A stretch of DNA of 64,000 nucleotides from Staphylococcus chromogenes (GCF_029024625.1 NZ_CP118953.1:1178001-1242000); one strand, 5' to 3'. Positions 37,250 to 47,006 are shown, counted from the first letter of the stretch. Notes: generated by a model from the sequence alone, not told the origin. Numbers and translations are program-made.

Positions 37250-38227
37250 ATGTTACGTTTAAATCCCTATAGAATAGGATTTAGAACGATTAAAACTGCG
37301 GTCGGTATGGCACTAGGCGTCATTGTTGCTAAACTCTTAGGTTTAGATAATTATGCCTCTAGTGCCATTTTAGTTGTATTATGTATTAAAGATACGAAAA
37401 TACATTCTGTTAATGCTATTGTTTCGCGTTTTGTTTCTTGTTTAATTGCCATTGCCTTTGGTGCACTCATTTTTCCGATTTTAGGACAACACGCACTCGT
37501 CTTAGGTTTAATCGTTTTATTATTTATTCCACTTACCGTTGTTATTAATATGCAAGAGGGTGTGGTCACAAGTATAGTCATCCTACTACACTTTTTCAAT
37601 GCCACACATATTAATCTATCCCTAGTCATCAATGAGATATTACTCATTATTGTTGGCTTGTCCATTGCTTTTTTAATGAATGCAATAATGCCAAGCTTAG
37701 ATAGAGATTTACAAAAATATAAGTATGATATTGAATCACAAATAAAATCTATTTTTTATCAATTTAGTCATGCTTGCGATACTCATGATAATAAGTTAGA
37801 AATATCTTTTCATCCACTTAATCAGTCTATTCAAAAAGCAAAATCAATCGCATTTAGAGATGTCAAAAATCATTTTGTTCGTAATGAAAATAGCTATTAT
37901 CATTACTTCGATATGCGAGAGGATCAAGTTGAAATTTTAAAACGCATTAATCATCATATTCATCATATCGATGCAGATGATCCTATCTCCAGTCGAGTAG
38001 CAGAAGTTTTTAGAGAAATGGCTGAAAACGTTAATGAAAACAATTACACAGCACAGCGATTATATTTGGTATACCAAGTTCGACTAGAAATTGATCAAGA
38101 ACCTTTACCAACAACTCATGAAGCGCTTCATACACGTTCAAGTATGATTCAAATACTATATGATACCGAAGAATATTTAACCATTAAGTCAAAATTCGGA
38201 AATTTAAAAATGCATCATGAAGTATAA
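37250..38227 (+). CDS. aromatic acid exporter-like membrane protein (YqjA family)
   Basis: A 325-residue protein with about five membrane segments in the first 160 residues and a long soluble helical C-terminal part. It resembles the FUSC/aromatic acid exporter family (FRTIKTAVGMALGVIVAKLLGLDNYASSAIL). The Bacillus homologue YqjA lies close to yqiW as here. The substrate is unknown. The ATG follows AAGGAGCC, 11 bases after brxB. Confidence 0.85.
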   Translation: MLRLNPYRIGFRTIKTAVGMALGVIVAKLLGLDNYASSAILVVLCIKDTKIHSVNAIVSRFVSCLIAIAFGALIFPILGQHALVLGLIVLLFIPLTVVINMQEGVVTSIVILLHFFNATHINLSLVINEILLIIVGLSIAFLMNAIMPSLDRDLQKYKYDIESQIKSIFYQFSHACDTHDNKLEISFHPLNQSIQKAKSIAFRDVKNHFVRNENSYYHYFDMREDQVEILKRINHHIHHIDADDPISSRVAEVFREMAENVNENNYTAQRLYLVYQVRLEIDQEPLPTTHEALHTRSSMIQILYDTEEYLTIKSKFGNLKMHHEV

Positions 38228-38233
38228 AATTAT

Positions 38234-38272
38234 AAACCCCTTCACGTTTGATTCAATCACGTGAAGGGGTTT
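38234..38272. terminator. bidirectional terminator between yqjA-like gene and prli42-like gene
   Basis: AAACCCCTTCACGT pairs perfectly with ACGTGAAGGGGTTT over an 11-base loop. The two genes converge on it. Confidence 0.85.
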
Positions 38273-38278
38273 ATTAAA

Positions 38279-38380
38279 CTACATACTTAAAATAGGTGCT
38301 ATACCTGTGAGTATCAATGAAACGATGATAGCAACAAGCATCACAATAACTAAGATTTTTCTTACCTTTTGGTTTAACAC
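38279..38380 (-). CDS. Prli42-like small membrane protein
   Basis: A 33-residue reading frame on the minus strand: GTG at 38380, stop at 38279-38281. It reads MLNQKVRKILVIVMLV, then a hydrophobic segment to the end. GGAGG lies 8 bases before the GTG, and a promoter is visible at 38437-38465, so it is a real gene. The basic short N-terminus plus single membrane helix fits the Prli42 family, the stressosome-linked microprotein first described in Listeria. The assignment is from pattern memory, and a generic membrane peptide is the alternative. Confidence 0.65.
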   Translation of the reverse strand: MLNQKVRKILVIVMLVAIIVSLILTGIAPILSM

Positions 38381-38436
38381 AATTGACGCCTCCAACTCAT
38401 AAAATGACTCATTGTATTTATATACAGTTAAAGCAA

Positions 38437-38465
38437 ATTATAACATTGTGTTTCATGCACCACAA
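38437..38465 (-). promoter_or_regulatory. candidate promoter for the Prli42-like gene
   Basis: Minus-strand TTGTGG (38460-38465) and TATAAT (38437-38442) are 17 bases apart. Confidence 0.45.
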
Positions 38466-38557
38466 CTTTATTTTTACAAGATAATCACAACTTTAGCATT
38501 TGAAATGTTTTATAAATACCTTAAAATATAATTATACGAATTTGGGAAGGTGAGAAC

Positions 38558-39670
38558 ATGATTAATCAAGAACGATTAGTACAAACATTTATTGAACTCG
38601 TGAAAATCGATTCTGAAACCGGTCACGAAGAAAAAATTCAACCTATTTTAAAAGATAAATTTTTATCTTTAGGTTTAGAGGTTAAAGAAGACAATGCTAA
38701 AGCACTCACAAACTTTGGTGCTAACAATCTAATTTGTACTTTAAAAGCGAATGAGGATGGACACGATAAAATATATTTCACCTCTCATATGGATACCGTT
38801 GAACCAGGTCAAAATATTCAACCTATTATTAAAGATGACGGTTATATATACTCTGATGGTACCACTGTACTAGGTGCAGATGATAAAGCAGGCTTAGCCG
38901 TGATTTTAGAAGTTTTGACACTTATAAAAGAAAATAATCTCCCACATGGTCAACTTCAATTTGTAATCACAGTAGGTGAAGAATCCGGGCTTGTGGGGGC
39001 CAAAGCATTAGACGCTTCACTTTTAGATGCCGACTACGGATTTGCTATTGATGCTTCTGTTCCTGTAGGCGACATTACAATTGGCGCGCCTTACCAAATG
39101 AAAATGCATGCGCAAATTAAAGGTAAAAAAGCACATGCGAGCACACCTGAAGAAGGGATAAGCGCAATTAATATTGCTGCAAAGGCCATTAGCCAAATGA
39201 AATTAGGTCAAATTGATGAAGAAACTACCGCCAATATAGGTTCTTTTAATGGAGGAGGCCCAACAAACGTCGTGGTTGACCTCGTCAATATTTGGGCTGA
39301 GGCTCGCTCCCATGATAAAGCAAAAATAGAGGCTCAAACCCGTCATATGAAAGAGACTTTTATTCAAACTGCCGAACAATTTCAATCTCATGCAGAGGTT
39401 ACATCAGAGATTGCCTATCCTGGATTTAAAATTGATGAGCGTGAAAAAGTTTACCAAATCGCACAATCTGCATCACTTTCACTCGGATTTAATGCTAATA
39501 CAACTATAGGTGGTGGCGGATCTGATGGCAACATTATCAATGGGCTAGGAATCCCAACTATAATTTTAGGTGTCGGTTATGAATTTATTCATACAACTGA
39601 TGAACGAATTTCACAAAAATCTTTAATCGATTTAACGAAATACCTATTAAAAATTATTGAAAGCGCTTAA
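38558..39670 (+). CDS. M20 family tripeptidase-like metallopeptidase (PepT/YqjE type)
   Basis: A 370-residue zinc peptidase that trims N-terminal residues from small peptides. The first metal motif is in SHMDTVEPG, the bridging Asp in GADDKAG, and the catalytic Glu in GEESGLVGA; the C-terminal His is in HTTDE. It is placed near brxB, yqjA and gnd, as yqjE is in Bacillus. The ATG follows GGGAAGGTG. A cre-like site overlaps its last codons. Confidence 0.9.
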   Translation: MINQERLVQTFIELVKIDSETGHEEKIQPILKDKFLSLGLEVKEDNAKALTNFGANNLICTLKANEDGHDKIYFTSHMDTVEPGQNIQPIIKDDGYIYSDGTTVLGADDKAGLAVILEVLTLIKENNLPHGQLQFVITVGEESGLVGAKALDASLLDADYGFAIDASVPVGDITIGAPYQMKMHAQIKGKKAHASTPEEGISAINIAAKAISQMKLGQIDEETTANIGSFNGGGPTNVVVDLVNIWAEARSHDKAKIEAQTRHMKETFIQTAEQFQSHAEVTSEIAYPGFKIDEREKVYQIAQSASLSLGFNANTTIGGGGSDGNIINGLGIPTIILGVGYEFIHTTDERISQKSLIDLTKYLLKIIESA

Positions 39671-39671
39671 T
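39657..39671 (+). promoter_or_regulatory. cre-like catabolite-responsive site
   Basis: TTGAAAGCGCTTAAT matches the relaxed CcpA site WTGNAANCGNWNNCW at all fixed positions except the C near the end. It overlaps the stop of the peptidase gene and lies 36 bases before the likely gnd -10 region, so it could mediate glucose control of gnd. Confidence 0.4.
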
Positions 39672-39761
39672 GAAATCCCTCAAGTGTTTATACTTGTAGA
39701 ATGTGGTACAATGAGTGCGTAATTGATATTAAGAGAGTTTAGATTAAGAGAGGTAATTATA

Positions 39762-41165
39762 ATGACACAACAAATTGGTGTAGTAGGACTTGCGGTAATG
39801 GGTAAAAACCTAGCATGGAATATTGAATCTCGTGGCTATACAGTTTCAGTATTTAACCGCTCATCCGAAAAAACAGACATCATGGTCGCAGAATCAGAAG
39901 GTAAAAATATTGTTCCAACATATTCTTTAGAAGAGTTCGTAAATTCTTTAGAAAAACCACGTAAAATTTTACTTATGGTTAAAGCAGGCGCAGCGACTGA
40001 CAAAACTATTGAAAGTCTTTTACCATTACTTGATAATGACGATATCTTAATTGATGGTGGTAATACAAATTATTTAGATACAATGCGTCGTAATCAAGCA
40101 TTAGCTCAAAGCGGTATTAATTTCATTGGTACTGGAGTTTCAGGTGGGGAAGTAGGCGCATTAACAGGCCCTTCTATGATGCCAGGTGGACAGCGTGAAG
40201 CCTACGATAAAGTTTCACATATTTTTGAGGCCATTGCTGCTAAAGCTGACGATGGAACGCCTTGTGTAACATATATTGGTCCAAATGGAGCAGGTCATTA
40301 CGTTAAGATGGTTCATAATGGTATTGAATATGCGGATATGCAATTAATTGCTGAAAGTTATTTCATGATGAAACAACTTCTAGGTATGTCCCATGAAGAA
40401 ATTTCTGAAACGTTTAAATCATGGAATACGGGAGAGCTTGAAAGTTATCTCATCGAAATTACTGGGGAAATCTTCACGAAATTAGATGAATCAGGAGAAC
40501 CACTTGTCGAAAAAATCATGGATAAAGCAGGACAAAAAGGGACTGGTAAATGGACTTCTATCAACGCATTAGAATTAGGCGCACCATTAACGATTATTAC
40601 CGAATCCGTATTTGCTCGCTTTATTTCTTCAATTAAAGATCAACGTGTCAATGCCTCTAAACATTTAACAGGTCCCTCTGCTACATTTAAAGGGGACAAA
40701 GACGCATTTTTAGAACAAATTCGTCGTGCGTTATATATGAGTAAAATCTGCTCATATGCACAAGGTTTTGATCAAATGAAAGCAGCAAGTGATGAAAATG
40801 ATTGGAATTTACAATTAGGCGAATTAGCAATGATTTGGAGAGCAGGTTGTATTATTCGTGCACAATTCCTCCAAAAAATTAAAGATGCCTATGATAAAAA
40901 CAACAAACTTGAAAATTTATTATTAGACGATTACTTTAAAGAGATTGTCAATGAATACCAACATGCATTACGTGAAGTTGTCGCGACTGGCGTACAAAAT
41001 GGCATTGCGGTACCAGGATTCGCAGCAAGCATTAACTATTTTGATAGTTATCGTACTGCTGATTTACCAGCGAACTTAATTCAAGCTCAACGTGACTATT
41101 TTGGGGCACACACGTATGAGCGTAAAGATAAATCAGGCGTTTTCCATACACAATGGACTGAATAA
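39762..41165 (+). CDS. gnd: 6-phosphogluconate dehydrogenase, decarboxylating (NADP+)
   Basis: Oxidises 6-phosphogluconate to ribulose-5-phosphate with NADPH. The 467-residue protein has the dinucleotide motif [15 protein letters not shown] near the start, the substrate loop [20 protein letters not shown], and catalytic Lys in [15 protein letters not shown] 39762 follows AAGAGAGG. A TACAAT at 39707-39712 is the likely -10. Zwf, the enzyme upstream in the pathway, is coded on the other strand at 42.3-43.7 kb. Confidence 0.96.
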   Translation: MTQQIGVVGLAVMGKNLAWNIESRGYTVSVFNRSSEKTDIMVAESEGKNIVPTYSLEEFVNSLEKPRKILLMVKAGAATDKTIESLLPLLDNDDILIDGGNTNYLDTMRRNQALAQSGINFIGTGVSGGEVGALTGPSMMPGGQREAYDKVSHIFEAIAAKADDGTPCVTYIGPNGAGHYVKMVHNGIEYADMQLIAESYFMMKQLLGMSHEEISETFKSWNTGELESYLIEITGEIFTKLDESGEPLVEKIMDKAGQKGTGKWTSINALELGAPLTIITESVFARFISSIKDQRVNASKHLTGPSATFKGDKDAFLEQIRRALYMSKICSYAQGFDQMKAASDENDWNLQLGELAMIWRAGCIIRAQFLQKIKDAYDKNNKLENLLLDDYFKEIVNEYQHALREVVATGVQNGIAVPGFAASINYFDSYRTADLPANLIQAQRDYFGAHTYERKDKSGVFHTQWTE

Positions 41166-41176
41166 TCCTCATAAAA

Positions 41177-41218
41177 TTAAATGCACTTCGTCAATATCCA
41201 TTGGTGAAGTGCATTTTA
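41177..41218 (+). terminator. intrinsic terminator after gnd
   Basis: TTAAATGCACTTC pairs with GAAGTGCATTTTAA around a 15-base loop, on the downstream side of gnd. Confidence 0.75.
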
Positions 41219-41266
41219 AAAATCACGGTCAGTGATAGAGTGATCAACCGTTAGAAGTATAGAACC

Positions 41267-41306
41267 CAAAAAACCAAGGTGGCTTTTAAAGCAACCTTGG
41301 TTTTTA
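41267..41306 (-). terminator. terminator of the AraC-type regulator gene
   Basis: AAAACCAAGGTGGCTTT pairs with AAAGCAACCTTGGTTTTT, with T-runs on both strands. The regulator stop codon lies just inside the hairpin. Confidence 0.75.
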
Positions 41307-42170
41307 AATGTTTTCTTGTTCAAAAGGGATAGCGAGTTGGATTTTAGTTAATGCATCGTCAAAAGAAAAGTTGAATGGATAAATTTCTAGATATAACGTA
41401 TTTTTTTCGTAAGGAATTGAAAATTGTAACGTTGTCTCAATATAATGCCACGCTTCAGAAACGACATAGTCGAGCTCACCCTGTAGATTAAATAGCGCAT
41501 ATTGCTTTCGGTCTAAATAACGATACTCTAAATGGGAGGGCATGCGCTCACTCGGGACGCCAACAAAAATTTCCATGCCCTGTTCGAGAGGACATCTCAC
41601 TACGAATAACTCGTGTGGACTACAATCGTTGTACTTTATCATTTCTTCTATACGGCCATCCGATTTTAAATCATCTAAAAAGTCAGGCACAATAAATGGG
41701 TTTTCAAGTGCATTAGAAGAAATGAATCGTGAATATCCCACCATGGCAAAATCTCCAACATCTTCAAGTCGATAAGCAGGGGCTTCTTTTGTCGTTGTTG
41801 TCAACTTTAAATATATTTGCGATTGCATATTCAATTGTTCAGATTTGGTTTTAACTTGTAAGGGTGAAACCCCGTGATAGTCACTAAAATCATGTGCAAA
41901 CGCATTAACATCATCATAGTGATAGCGCTTAGCAATATCAATTAATCTAGTATTACCCTGTTTTAATTCGCGTGCTGCTAATGTTAAACGTCGAGCAGTA
42001 TAATAAGCGTGAGGGGATAGTCCAACAATCATTAAAAATGTTTGTGATAAGTGATAAGGTGACATTTCAACGTAATCACTTAACTCTTGTAGATCATATG
42101 TATCGTATAAATGATCCTCAATATAAACAATCGCTTGCTGTATTTGTTTGATAACGTCCAAAATGGTCAC
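41304..42170 (-). CDS. AraC family regulator with GyrI-like effector-binding domain
   Basis: A 288-residue protein with an N-terminal pair of helix-turn-helix motifs (LQELSDYVEMSPYHLSQTF; DIAKRYHYDDVNAFAHDF) ending in the AraC GVSPLQVK tail, then a GyrI-like effector domain (about residues 125-285) as in Rob and YdeE. Such regulators sense amphipathic compounds and drugs. The target is unknown. It lies between gnd and zwf, all on separate transcripts. The ATG follows AGGAGTG on the minus strand. Confidence 0.88.
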   Translation of the reverse strand: MTILDVIKQIQQAIVYIEDHLYDTYDLQELSDYVEMSPYHLSQTFLMIVGLSPHAYYTARRLTLAARELKQGNTRLIDIAKRYHYDDVNAFAHDFSDYHGVSPLQVKTKSEQLNMQSQIYLKLTTTTKEAPAYRLEDVGDFAMVGYSRFISSNALENPFIVPDFLDDLKSDGRIEEMIKYNDCSPHELFVVRCPLEQGMEIFVGVPSERMPSHLEYRYLDRKQYALFNLQGELDYVVSEAWHYIETTLQFSIPYEKNTLYLEIYPFNFSFDDALTKIQLAIPFEQENI

Positions 42171-42218
42171 TCCTAAATTGCATTAACGAAAAGCATTTCT
42201 TAATCATATATTATAAAT

Positions 42219-42256
42219 CAAAAAGAGCCAAGTATCATCAAAAAAATACTTGGCTC
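42219..42256 (-). terminator. terminator after zwf
   Basis: On the minus strand GAGCCAAGTAT pairs with ATACTTGGCTC and is followed by TTTTT. It is just past the zwf stop and before the AraC-type gene. Confidence 0.85.
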
Positions 42257-42264
42257 GTTATATA

Positions 42265-43749
42265 TTATTGGATATCGTCCCACCATTTGAAACCATCTCT
42301 ACTTAATAGTAAGTCACTCTCTAATGGTCCATTGGTACCTGCTTTATAGTTAGGGAATTCTGGTTCAAATTTTGACCATGCTTCAGAAATAGAATCCACA
42401 AATTTCCATGTTGATTTTAATTCTTCCCAATGTGTAAAGTTCGTCGCATCACCATTCAATGCATCATATAATAAGTTTTCATAAGCATCCACTGTGTTCA
42501 TCTTATCTTGAGCACTCATTGCATATGACAGTTGAACAGGTTCAGTTTCAATTCCTTGTACATATTTTTTTCCATTTAAATGTATAGATACACCTTCATT
42601 AGGTTGGATATTTATCACAAGTAAATTAGAATCTAAATGTTTATCTCTTTCATAGTACAGATTCATTGGGACTTCCTTAAATTCGACGACAACTTGAATA
42701 GATTTACGTTTCATACGTTTTCCTGTACGAATATAAAATGGAATACCCGCCCATCTAAAGTTATCAATCATGACCTTTCCAGAAACAAATGTAGGCGTAA
42801 CTGAATCTGAAGCCACTTTATCTTCATCACGATAAGCTTTAACTTTTTGACCTTCAATTTCGCCAGTATCATATTGCCCACGTACAAATTGATGTCTTAC
42901 TTCTTCTGTAGGTAGGATACGTAAAGATTTTAATACTTTCACTTTTTCAGAGCGTATATCATCACTGTGTAAACTAATTGGAGGTTCCATGGCGAGTAGA
43001 GCAACCATCTGTAACATATGGTTTTGTACCATATCTTTTAAGGCACCACTGGATTCATAATAACCCCCGCGATCTTCAACCCCTAAAATTTCAGAGGAGG
43101 TTACTTGAATATTAGAAATATATTTATTATTCCATAAAGGTTCGAACATGGCATTACTAAAACGTAACACCTCAATATTTTGAACCATGTCTTTACCTAA
43201 ATAGTGATCGATACGGAAAATTTCTTCTTCTTTAAATGAACGACGGATTTGTTGATTTAACTCTTCGGCTGATTTTAAGTCACTACCAAAAGGCTTTTCA
43301 ATCACGAGACGTTTAAATCCTTTTGTATGTGTAAGGCCTGAAGATTTTAGATAATCTGTCACTGTTCCAAAAAATTGAGGTGCCATGGCAAGATAAAATA
43401 AACGGTTACCCTCAAGTGAAAACTCTTGATCTAAAGATTCACTCAATTGCAGTAAATCTGCATAACTTGCTTCATCGTTGACATCGTGTGGTTGATAAAA
43501 AATGTGTTGCATAAATTTATCTAAATGTTTCGTATCTTGGACGTGGGCTTGAATCGAAGCTTTTACTTGTGCTCTAAAATCATCATTCGTCAACTGACGA
43601 CGTCCGATACCAATAACTGCGATACGATCGTCTAAGTTGTCTTGTTGGAATAAATGAAATAGGGAAGGGAATAATTTTCGGTGACTTAAATCGCCCGTTG
43701 CCCCAAAGATGGTAATCAATGCTGGAATTTGCTTTTTAGATTTATTCAA
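42265..43749 (-). CDS. zwf: glucose-6-phosphate dehydrogenase
   Basis: First step of the oxidative pentose phosphate pathway, making 6-phosphogluconolactone and NADPH. The 494-residue protein has the NADP-binding FGATGDLSHRKLFPSL motif near the start, the catalytic RIDHYLGKDMVQN with the active His, and the EKPFGSDL loop. ATG 43749 is preceded by a TTGAGGTTTTG site. Its promoter lies at 43789-43818. Confidence 0.95.
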   Translation of the reverse strand: MNKSKKQIPALITIFGATGDLSHRKLFPSLFHLFQQDNLDDRIAVIGIGRRQLTNDDFRAQVKASIQAHVQDTKHLDKFMQHIFYQPHDVNDEASYADLLQLSESLDQEFSLEGNRLFYLAMAPQFFGTVTDYLKSSGLTHTKGFKRLVIEKPFGSDLKSAEELNQQIRRSFKEEEIFRIDHYLGKDMVQNIEVLRFSNAMFEPLWNNKYISNIQVTSSEILGVEDRGGYYESSGALKDMVQNHMLQMVALLAMEPPISLHSDDIRSEKVKVLKSLRILPTEEVRHQFVRGQYDTGEIEGQKVKAYRDEDKVASDSVTPTFVSGKVMIDNFRWAGIPFYIRTGKRMKRKSIQVVVEFKEVPMNLYYERDKHLDSNLLVINIQPNEGVSIHLNGKKYVQGIETEPVQLSYAMSAQDKMNTVDAYENLLYDALNGDATNFTHWEELKSTWKFVDSISEAWSKFEPEFPNYKAGTNGPLESDLLLSRDGFKWWDDIQ

Positions 43750-43788
43750 GATTCAAAACCTCAATTCTTATTTTATATCATATTTGTT

Positions 43789-43818
43789 ATTATAAAACAT
43801 TCCTCTCATTTAGGTCAT
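43789..43818 (-). promoter_or_regulatory. candidate sigma-A promoter for zwf
   Basis: Minus-strand ATGACC (43813-43818) and TATAAT (43789-43794) are 18 bases apart, about 40 bases upstream of the zwf start. Confidence 0.5.
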
Positions 43819-43909
43819 ACAATCTGCATTTTTAATATAGATATTGTCATAAATTCTGTCCCGCTTAGCGACATTTTTATGATACTATAACGCTAAGGAG
43901 GCTCACGCC

Positions 43910-44827
43910 ATGGAAATCACGTTTTTTGGAACTAGTGCTGGATTGCCGACAAAAGAACGTCATACGCAATCCATTGCTTTATCACTCGAACCCTATGCCA
44001 AAGATATTTGGTTGTTCGATGTCGGTGAGGCTACTCAACATCAAATTCTACATCATTCAATAAAACTAGGTAAAGTTAGTCATATTTTCATCACACATAT
44101 GCATGGGGATCATGTGCTTGGGTTACCAGGTGTTTTATCTAGTCGATCTTTTCAAGGTGGAGAATCTAAAGCACTTACCGTCGTTGGACCCGTCGGTATA
44201 AAAGCTTTTATCGAGAACACAATGACTTTAACACATTCACATTTAAATTATCCTTTACATATTATTGAACTTAATCAACAAATTGATTTATCATTTAATC
44301 AATTTCAAGTAAAAGCGATGCCATTGAATCACGGCATTCCTTGCTTCGGTTATCGAATCGAAGCACCAAGTACACCTGGAAAACTAGATGTCGCTCAACT
44401 TCAATCAATAGGCATCCCACCTGGACCAATTTATCAACAAATTAAAACTCAAGATACTTTTGAATTTAACGGTCAAATATTTGATGCATCGCCATTTAAA
44501 GGGCCTGAAAAACAAGGACCCATTGTTGGTATTTTTGGTGATACTAAACCATGTGACAATCAACTTAAAATTGCTCATAATGCCGATGTCATTGTACATG
44601 AATCTACATATATAGAAGGAGATAAGTCGCGTGCAAATAGTTACCATCATAGTCATATCGATGACGTGCTAACTTTGTTAGAACAAGCGCATGTGAAGCA
44701 TGGTCTTCTTACACATTTAAGTAATCGATATACACTTGAAGACATTCGAAAAATTGAAGAACAACTTAAAGAACAAACATCTTTATCGTTCCAGTTTGTT
44801 AAAGATTACGATGCTTACACTTTTTAA
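43910..44827 (+). CDS. rnz: ribonuclease Z
   Basis: Endonuclease of the metallo-beta-lactamase fold that matures tRNA 3' ends. The 305-residue length is normal. The zinc-binding motif is His63, His65, Asp67 and His68 ([13 protein letters not shown]), and the ligand-bearing HESTY and HSHIDD regions follow. The ATG follows AAGGAGG. It is divergent from zwf and converges on proC. Confidence 0.95.
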   Translation: MEITFFGTSAGLPTKERHTQSIALSLEPYAKDIWLFDVGEATQHQILHHSIKLGKVSHIFITHMHGDHVLGLPGVLSSRSFQGGESKALTVVGPVGIKAFIENTMTLTHSHLNYPLHIIELNQQIDLSFNQFQVKAMPLNHGIPCFGYRIEAPSTPGKLDVAQLQSIGIPPGPIYQQIKTQDTFEFNGQIFDASPFKGPEKQGPIVGIFGDTKPCDNQLKIAHNADVIVHESTYIEGDKSRANSYHHSHIDDVLTLLEQAHVKHGLLTHLSNRYTLEDIRKIEEQLKEQTSLSFQFVKDYDAYTF

Positions 44828-44832
44828 AGGTT

Positions 44833-44898
44833 AAGAGAGTGTCATAACTGCAATGCATTATACACATAGAAAATACATTGCAATTATGACACTCTTTT
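44833..44898. terminator. long bidirectional terminator between rnz and proC
   Basis: A stem of about 23 bp (AAGAGAGTGTCATAA with TTATGACACTCTTTT at its base) has a 20-base loop and A/T-rich flanks on both strands, placed between two converging genes. Confidence 0.8.
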
Positions 44899-44915
44899 AA
44901 AATATTTCTCGACGA

Positions 44916-45734
44916 TTAGTCATTATCTTCTTGCATTGAAAGCTCGACACTTCGATTCACTGCCGCATTTAAACAGTCTTCAAAAATACCTTCTATGTCA
45001 TAATCCGATAATTTATTCAAACCTGCTTGAGTGGTACCACCTTTAGACGTAATATTCTTACGAAGTTGCTCTAAACTCAAATCTGAACGCTCAATCATTT
45101 TTCCAGTACCAATAATAAGTTCACGAATAGATTCTTCCACTTCTGATTTTTCCAAACCCAACTTAGTTCCTGCGTTCACATACTTTTCAAATACATGATA
45201 TAAAAATGCAGGACCGCTTCCAGTAATTGCAGTGACTTGATGTAAATGGTCTTCTTTAACTTCAATTGCAGAACCAAATGCATTTATCAGTGACAACACT
45301 TCATCTTTAGAACGTGGACCAAAATTACGTGAAAAACTAACACCTGTCACTGAATGACCTACTTGTGCATTTGTGTTCGGCATAATACGTGCAATGGGAT
45401 TGTCCGGATTCAGCTTCTCTCTTAAATAGCTGATAGGTAATCCCGCCATAATAGAGATAAATTTATTTTTATCATCAATATGATTTTGAATTCTTTCCGC
45501 TAATTGGTCAAAATCATGCGGTTTTGAACCAAGAAAAACATAATCCGCATCTTTCAATAAAACTTCATCATCGTAGCTATATTGCACGCCCAATTCACGG
45601 TGATAATCTTCTAACATTTGTTGATTGGAACGATTGGTGAGATAAATGTTTTCTGCTGGAATAATTTTTGAACTGATTATCCCCTTAAAAATCGCATTAG
45701 CCATGTTTCCAGCGCCATAAAAAACAATTTTCAT
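44916..45734 (-). CDS. proC: pyrroline-5-carboxylate reductase
   Basis: Last step of proline synthesis, using NAD(P)H. The 272-residue protein has the Rossmann motif FYGAGNMANAIFKG at the start and the conserved TAITGSGPAFLYHV and SKGGTTQAGL segments. Two in-frame ATGs exist. I choose 45734 because it fits the GGAAGTGA site spacing and the usual MKIVFYGAGNM start; 45740 would add two residues. Confidence 0.94.
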   Translation of the reverse strand: MKIVFYGAGNMANAIFKGIISSKIIPAENIYLTNRSNQQMLEDYHRELGVQYSYDDEVLLKDADYVFLGSKPHDFDQLAERIQNHIDDKNKFISIMAGLPISYLREKLNPDNPIARIMPNTNAQVGHSVTGVSFSRNFGPRSKDEVLSLINAFGSAIEVKEDHLHQVTAITGSGPAFLYHVFEKYVNAGTKLGLEKSEVEESIRELIIGTGKMIERSDLSLEQLRKNITSKGGTTQAGLNKLSDYDIEGIFEDCLNAAVNRSVELSMQEDND

Positions 45735-45740
45735 CTGCAT

Positions 45741-46062
45741 TTCACTTCCTATATCAATAGTCTAAGTTTATATTAACACAAAAAATGTTGCCTACACGTA
45801 AAAATAGAGTAAGCAACGAAAAGTTTCGTCATCAAGAATATAAAAATTTGCGTCATTACGATTTACTAATTAAACACATTGTCTATTATTTTTCTGATAA
45901 CCAAATATAGTTTAATTATAGATAAAATGATGGACTACGTTTAGTTTATGAATCATTGCAGAATATTATTCAATAAGTAGAAAGCCATCAAAATTTACAC
46001 TCAGATAAATTTTGATGGCAAACTTTTTTAACAATAAAAACTCATTCATATCCCCATCTTTT
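45741..46062. other. gene-free stretch with two hairpins
   Basis: No credible reading frame was found in these 322 bases. GTTGC/GCAAC pairing at about 45788-45818 could terminate on the minus strand. A 14-bp stem GCCATCAAAATTTA / TAAATTTTGATGGC lies at 45984-46019 near the end of the reductase gene and is a likely terminator for it. The middle is plain AT-rich DNA. Confidence 0.5.
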
Positions 46063-46971
46063 TTAGATGGTATGTTGTTGGTATTCAAGATTTTTCACCA
46101 GTTGTCGTGCTTCTTCTAGTGTTTTTGTAGAAATAGGGGTAGCCATTTGTTGAACATTTTCTTTAATTTGTTCAGGCGAACTTGCTCCAGTAATAACGGC
46201 TCCTAATACATCAAATGATTTCAGATAGTTGAATGATAAAGCAGCAAGTTGGGGTTCAAGTTCATAGAGTGCCTGAATGGTTTCTTTAAGTTCTTCATAT
46301 GTGTATTCGAAAATGCCCTCATTAAATTTATGATGAAGTGCTTCTTGATAATTTTGAGTAAGTAACCCTTTGAAAACAGGACCTCGCGCTAAAACTTTAA
46401 CTTGTTTTTCACTGATTTCTTTTAGAAGGGCCTCAGGACGATTATCAATTAAACTAAATTGCGACATAATTGTTTCAATTTGACTGTGCTCCAAATAATA
46501 TCGAATGACATTTGGACGAATTGACGAAATACCGTAAGCTTTGACTAGTCCTTCTTGTTTAAGTTCATCAAACGCACTGATTGTTTCCTCAAGCGGATCA
46601 TCAATCGTTCCTCCATGCAACATATACAAATCTAAATACTCTAAATTTAATCGCTTTAAAGAATGCTTAATATTCTCTTTTATATATTTTTTTGAAGGAT
46701 CCCAAAACGTTTCGCCGTTGTCCTTTAAATGATTACCTACTTTCGTTCCGATGATGATATCCTCACGATTTTGATAAGGTTTTAAAGCCTTTCCAACAAT
46801 TTCTTCGTTGACACCTTTATCATATATATCAGCAGTGTCAAAATAGGTGATGCCAGACTCTAAAGCTGTTTCAATTATCGATTGTGCTTTCTGAAAGTCT
46901 GTACCTAGGCTCATACAACCAAGACCTATCTCAGATAATTCAAGCCCGCTTTTTAAAGTATTCTTTTGCAT
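46063..46971 (-). CDS. aldo/keto reductase
   Basis: NADPH-dependent oxidoreductase of the AKR superfamily, 302 residues. The catalytic Asp45 and Tyr50 are in TYFDTADIYDKG, the Lys in IIGTKVGN and the His in YMLHGG. The C-terminal GASSPEQIKENV segment binds NADPH. The substrate cannot be told from sequence. It is divergent from nudF, and its promoter overlaps the nudF leader. Confidence 0.88.
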   Translation of the reverse strand: MQKNTLKSGLELSEIGLGCMSLGTDFQKAQSIIETALESGITYFDTADIYDKGVNEEIVGKALKPYQNREDIIIGTKVGNHLKDNGETFWDPSKKYIKENIKHSLKRLNLEYLDLYMLHGGTIDDPLEETISAFDELKQEGLVKAYGISSIRPNVIRYYLEHSQIETIMSQFSLIDNRPEALLKEISEKQVKVLARGPVFKGLLTQNYQEALHHKFNEGIFEYTYEELKETIQALYELEPQLAALSFNYLKSFDVLGAVITGASSPEQIKENVQQMATPISTKTLEEARQLVKNLEYQQHTI

Positions 46972-47006
46972 AGGACCACACCTTTCGTTAAAATTTAATC
47001 ATATTC

